DNA from: Rhodobacterales bacterium
GTDB lineage: Bacteria > Pseudomonadota > Alphaproteobacteria > Rhodobacterales > Rhodobacteraceae
Direction: 5' to 3'
DNA: 64,000 nt
Assembly: GCA_021155205.1 (NCBI GenBank)
Contig: JAJNPS010000018.1
Coordinates: forward strand, 62,001-126,000
Part shown: one piece after another, positions 62,200 through 64,000 of the stretch
Position numbering within the stretch: position 1 is the first letter of the stretch
How the letters are laid out: every line of letters begins with the position of its first letter
Made by a program: the position numbers and the translations under genes
Notes under the pieces: model-generated
Seen by the model: only the letters and a program-made list of their open reading frames with translations
Database searches by the model: none
Told to the model about the DNA's origin: nothing

Positions 62200-64000
62200 A
62201 TGACGCGCCTTGACCATGACAACTGGGCCGCCGGGGACATCCCCCGGCGGCTTTGCCATGTGAACCTTGGCTTTCTGCGCGACCGGCGGCTGGCACGCAT
62301 CCTTGCGCTGGCGGGCACCCCGCTGCATGCCGGCCGGCCCCGCCCCGATGATGCGGTGCTGGTCTGGGGCAGGACGCCTGTGGCCGCGCGGGGCGAGGCC
62401 TGGGCCAGACGCCGCGCGGTCCCGCTCTGGCGTGCCGAAGATGCGTTCCTGCGGTCGATAAGGCCGGGCCGGCTGGGGGATGCGACGCTGGGCCTGATCC
62501 TCGACCCAACCGGGGGCGTGCATTACGACAGCAGCAGGGCGTCGCGGCTCGAGACCATCCTTGCCAGCGATCCCTTGGACAATTCGAACCTCTTGCAGCG
62601 CGCTCGGGATGTAATGGCGCGAATGCGGGGCCTGCATCTGTCGAAATACAACATGCACGATCCCGACCTGCCCGGACCACCGCCCGGCTATGTGCTGGTG
62701 ATTGACCAGACGCGCGACGATGCCTCGATCCGTCATGGTGCAGCCTCGTCCCAGACATTCCGCGACATGCTGGTGCGCGCGCAAGAGGATCATCCGACCG
62801 CGCGCATCATCATCAAGGTCCATCCCGAAACCCGGAACGGCCTGCGCCCCGGGCATTATACGCCAAGCGAAGCCAAGGGCCGCGTGCAGCTTTGCGGCGA
62901 TCCGGTGTCGCCCGTGACGCTGCTTGACGGGGCCATCGACGTCTATACCGTCAGCTCGCAGATGGGGTTTGAGGCGATCCTTGCCGGCCATCGCCCCCGT
63001 GTCTTTGGCCAGCCCTTCTATGCAGGCTGGGGCCTGACCGAGGACGAGAACCCCGTTCCACGCCGAAAACGCAACCTGACCCGCACGCAGCTTTTTGCCG
63101 CCGCGATGATCCTGGCGCCCCTTTGGTACGATCCATGCCGCGACCGGCTGTGTTCGCTGGAGGACGTCCTCGACCAGCTGGAGGCCGAGGCCCGCGCCTT
63201 TCGGCAGGACCGGGCGGGCTATGTCGCGACCGGCATAAGGCTATGGAAACGCAGCACGTTTCAGGAATTCTTTGGCCGCGCGCGGGTGGTTCGGTTTGAC
63301 GACAATCCCGTTCGCGCGGTCAGGGCCGCAACGACCCGGCACCAGCCGCTGATGGTCTGGGCGGGGCGTGAAACGGCGGCCCTTGCGACAGCGCCGCGCG
63401 TCCTGCGGATCGAGGATGGGTTCCTGCGGTCGCGCGGTCTGGGGGCGGAACTGGTGCCGCCCCTTGGCCTCGTCCTCGATGACATTGGCATCTATTACGA
63501 CCCCACCCGTCCCAGCCGGTTCGAGGTGCTGATGAAAGAAGCCCTGCCCGACTGGGCGCGGGCGCGGGCAGACCTTCTGGCCGTCCGCCTGAAGGCCGCC
63601 GGATTGTCCAAGTACAATCTCGGCTCGAAGCCCCTGCCCCCATTGCCCGCTGGCCGCCGCATTCTGGTGCCGGGGCAGGTCGAGGATGATGCGTCGATCC
63701 GTCTGGGCGCTGCGGATGTCCGCACCAACCTTGACCTCTTGCGCGCGGTCAGGATCGCCAACCCCGATGCGGTGATCCTGTACAAACCCCATCCCGATGT
63801 GGTGGCGGGCCTGCGACCCGGCACAGTCCACGCGCAGGAACTGGCGGGCCTGGCCGATCTGATCCTGCCCGATGCCGATCCGGCGCAGGTGATCGACGCG
63901 GTGGATGCGGTCTGGACCATGACCTCGACGCTCGGCTTCGAGGCGCTGATCCGTGGCAAGCCCGTGACCTGCCTTGGCATGCCGTTCTATGCGGGCTGGG
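62200..64000 (+). CDS. kpsC: Capsule polysaccharide protein KpsC, 3' end outside window
   Basis: An open frame of 600 residues runs past the right edge. It contains two copies of the Kdo-transferase unit: copy one has FLRSIRPGRLGD near residues 87-98 and IIIKVHPETRNGLRPG near 203-218, and copy two repeats FLRSRGLGAELVPPLGLVLDD near 408-428 and ILYKPHPDV near 526-534. Both end with PFYAGWG. KpsC alternates Kdo linkages to build the poly-Kdo linker after KpsS. The ATG is 12 bases after kpsD. Confidence 0.9.
   Translation, partial: MTRLDHDNWAAGDIPRRLCHVNLGFLRDRRLARILALAGTPLHAGRPRPDDAVLVWGRTPVAARGEAWARRRAVPLWRAEDAFLRSIRPGRLGDATLGLILDPTGGVHYDSSRASRLETILASDPLDNSNLLQRARDVMARMRGLHLSKYNMHDPDLPGPPPGYVLVIDQTRDDASIRHGAASSQTFRDMLVRAQEDHPTARIIIKVHPETRNGLRPGHYTPSEAKGRVQLCGDPVSPVTLLDGAIDVYTVSSQMGFEAILAGHRPRVFGQPFYAGWGLTEDENPVPRRKRNLTRTQLFAAAMILAPLWYDPCRDRLCSLEDVLDQLEAEARAFRQDRAGYVATGIRLWKRSTFQEFFGRARVVRFDDNPVRAVRAATTRHQPLMVWAGRETAALATAPRVLRIEDGFLRSRGLGAELVPPLGLVLDDIGIYYDPTRPSRFEVLMKEALPDWARARADLLAVRLKAAGLSKYNLGSKPLPPLPAGRRILVPGQVEDDASIRLGAADVRTNLDLLRAVRIANPDAVILYKPHPDVVAGLRPGTVHAQELAGLADLILPDADPAQVIDAVDAVWTMTSTLGFEALIRGKPVTCLGMPFYAGW

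Overview
This window is a GC-rich chromosomal segment of an alphaproteobacterium, most likely a member of the Rhodobacteraceae (Rhodobacter/Paracoccus relatives). The evidence is the gene neighbourhoods (radA-cvpA-purF; hisA-hisF-hisE; ribB-ribH-nusB; SUV3-type helicase, S4 protein, fdxA, carD), the codon use, and the absence of plasmid or phage backbone genes. It holds about 60 protein genes, two tRNAs, several decayed genes and one small scar of nested insertion sequences.

Layout. 0-10 kb is a metal-stress island. It has two L,D-transpeptidases, a decayed DsbA, a DUF305 protein, a CopZ-like chaperone, the copper ATPase CopA, a nuclease-like protein, a CueR-type sensor, a CDF efflux pump and a zinc-ribbon protein. 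MerR-family operators can be seen in front of several of these. 10-16.6 kb holds pqiA, radA, cvpA, purF, an SDR enzyme, IS remnants and rpsI/rplM. 16.7-24 kb holds sseB-like and UDG-like genes, a broken NhaA-like gene, capsule export genes (kpsT, kpsE), kdsA and a flavoprotein. 24-28.3 kb holds tRNA-Gln, a broken DUF2147 gene, hisA-hisF-hisE, a CoA-binding protein, rlmB and tRNA-Tyr.

28.4-35.4 kb is a minus-strand operon for D-apiose catabolism. In transcription order it is apnL, apsD, oiaX, oiaK, apnO, each overlapping the next by four bases. A GntR-family regulator lies upstream, and a perfect 7-3-7 palindrome lies between regulator and operon. The order of reactions would be: apiose oxidised to the lactone (ApsD), lactone opened (ApnL), apionate oxidised and isomerised (ApnO), phosphorylated (OiaK), and decarboxylated by the RuBisCO-like OiaX. 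No transporter for the sugar lies in the window.

35.5-64 kb holds a Tat-exported phosphatase-like protein with a membrane partner, a DDAH-type amidinohydrolase, a glycosyltransferase-like protein, a LysE exporter, metY, a SIMPL protein, a 987-residue envelope protein, a Kef-type antiporter, cobT/cobS, ribB(X)-ribH-nusB, a hydrolase, an SCP2 protein, a TPR protein, the SUV3-like helicase, fdxA, carD and riboflavin synthase. It ends with kpsS, kpsD and the start of kpsC. KdsA, KpsS and KpsC supply and assemble the Kdo linker, and KpsT, KpsE and KpsD export the capsule; a KpsM permease is not seen.

The most interesting points are the copper regulon, where LDT genes sit beside copper genes and a nuclease-like gene is coupled between copA and cueR; the complete apiose operon with a readable operator; and a series of decayed genes whose original reading can still be reconstructed. 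No CRISPR array, prophage or evident new defence island was found.
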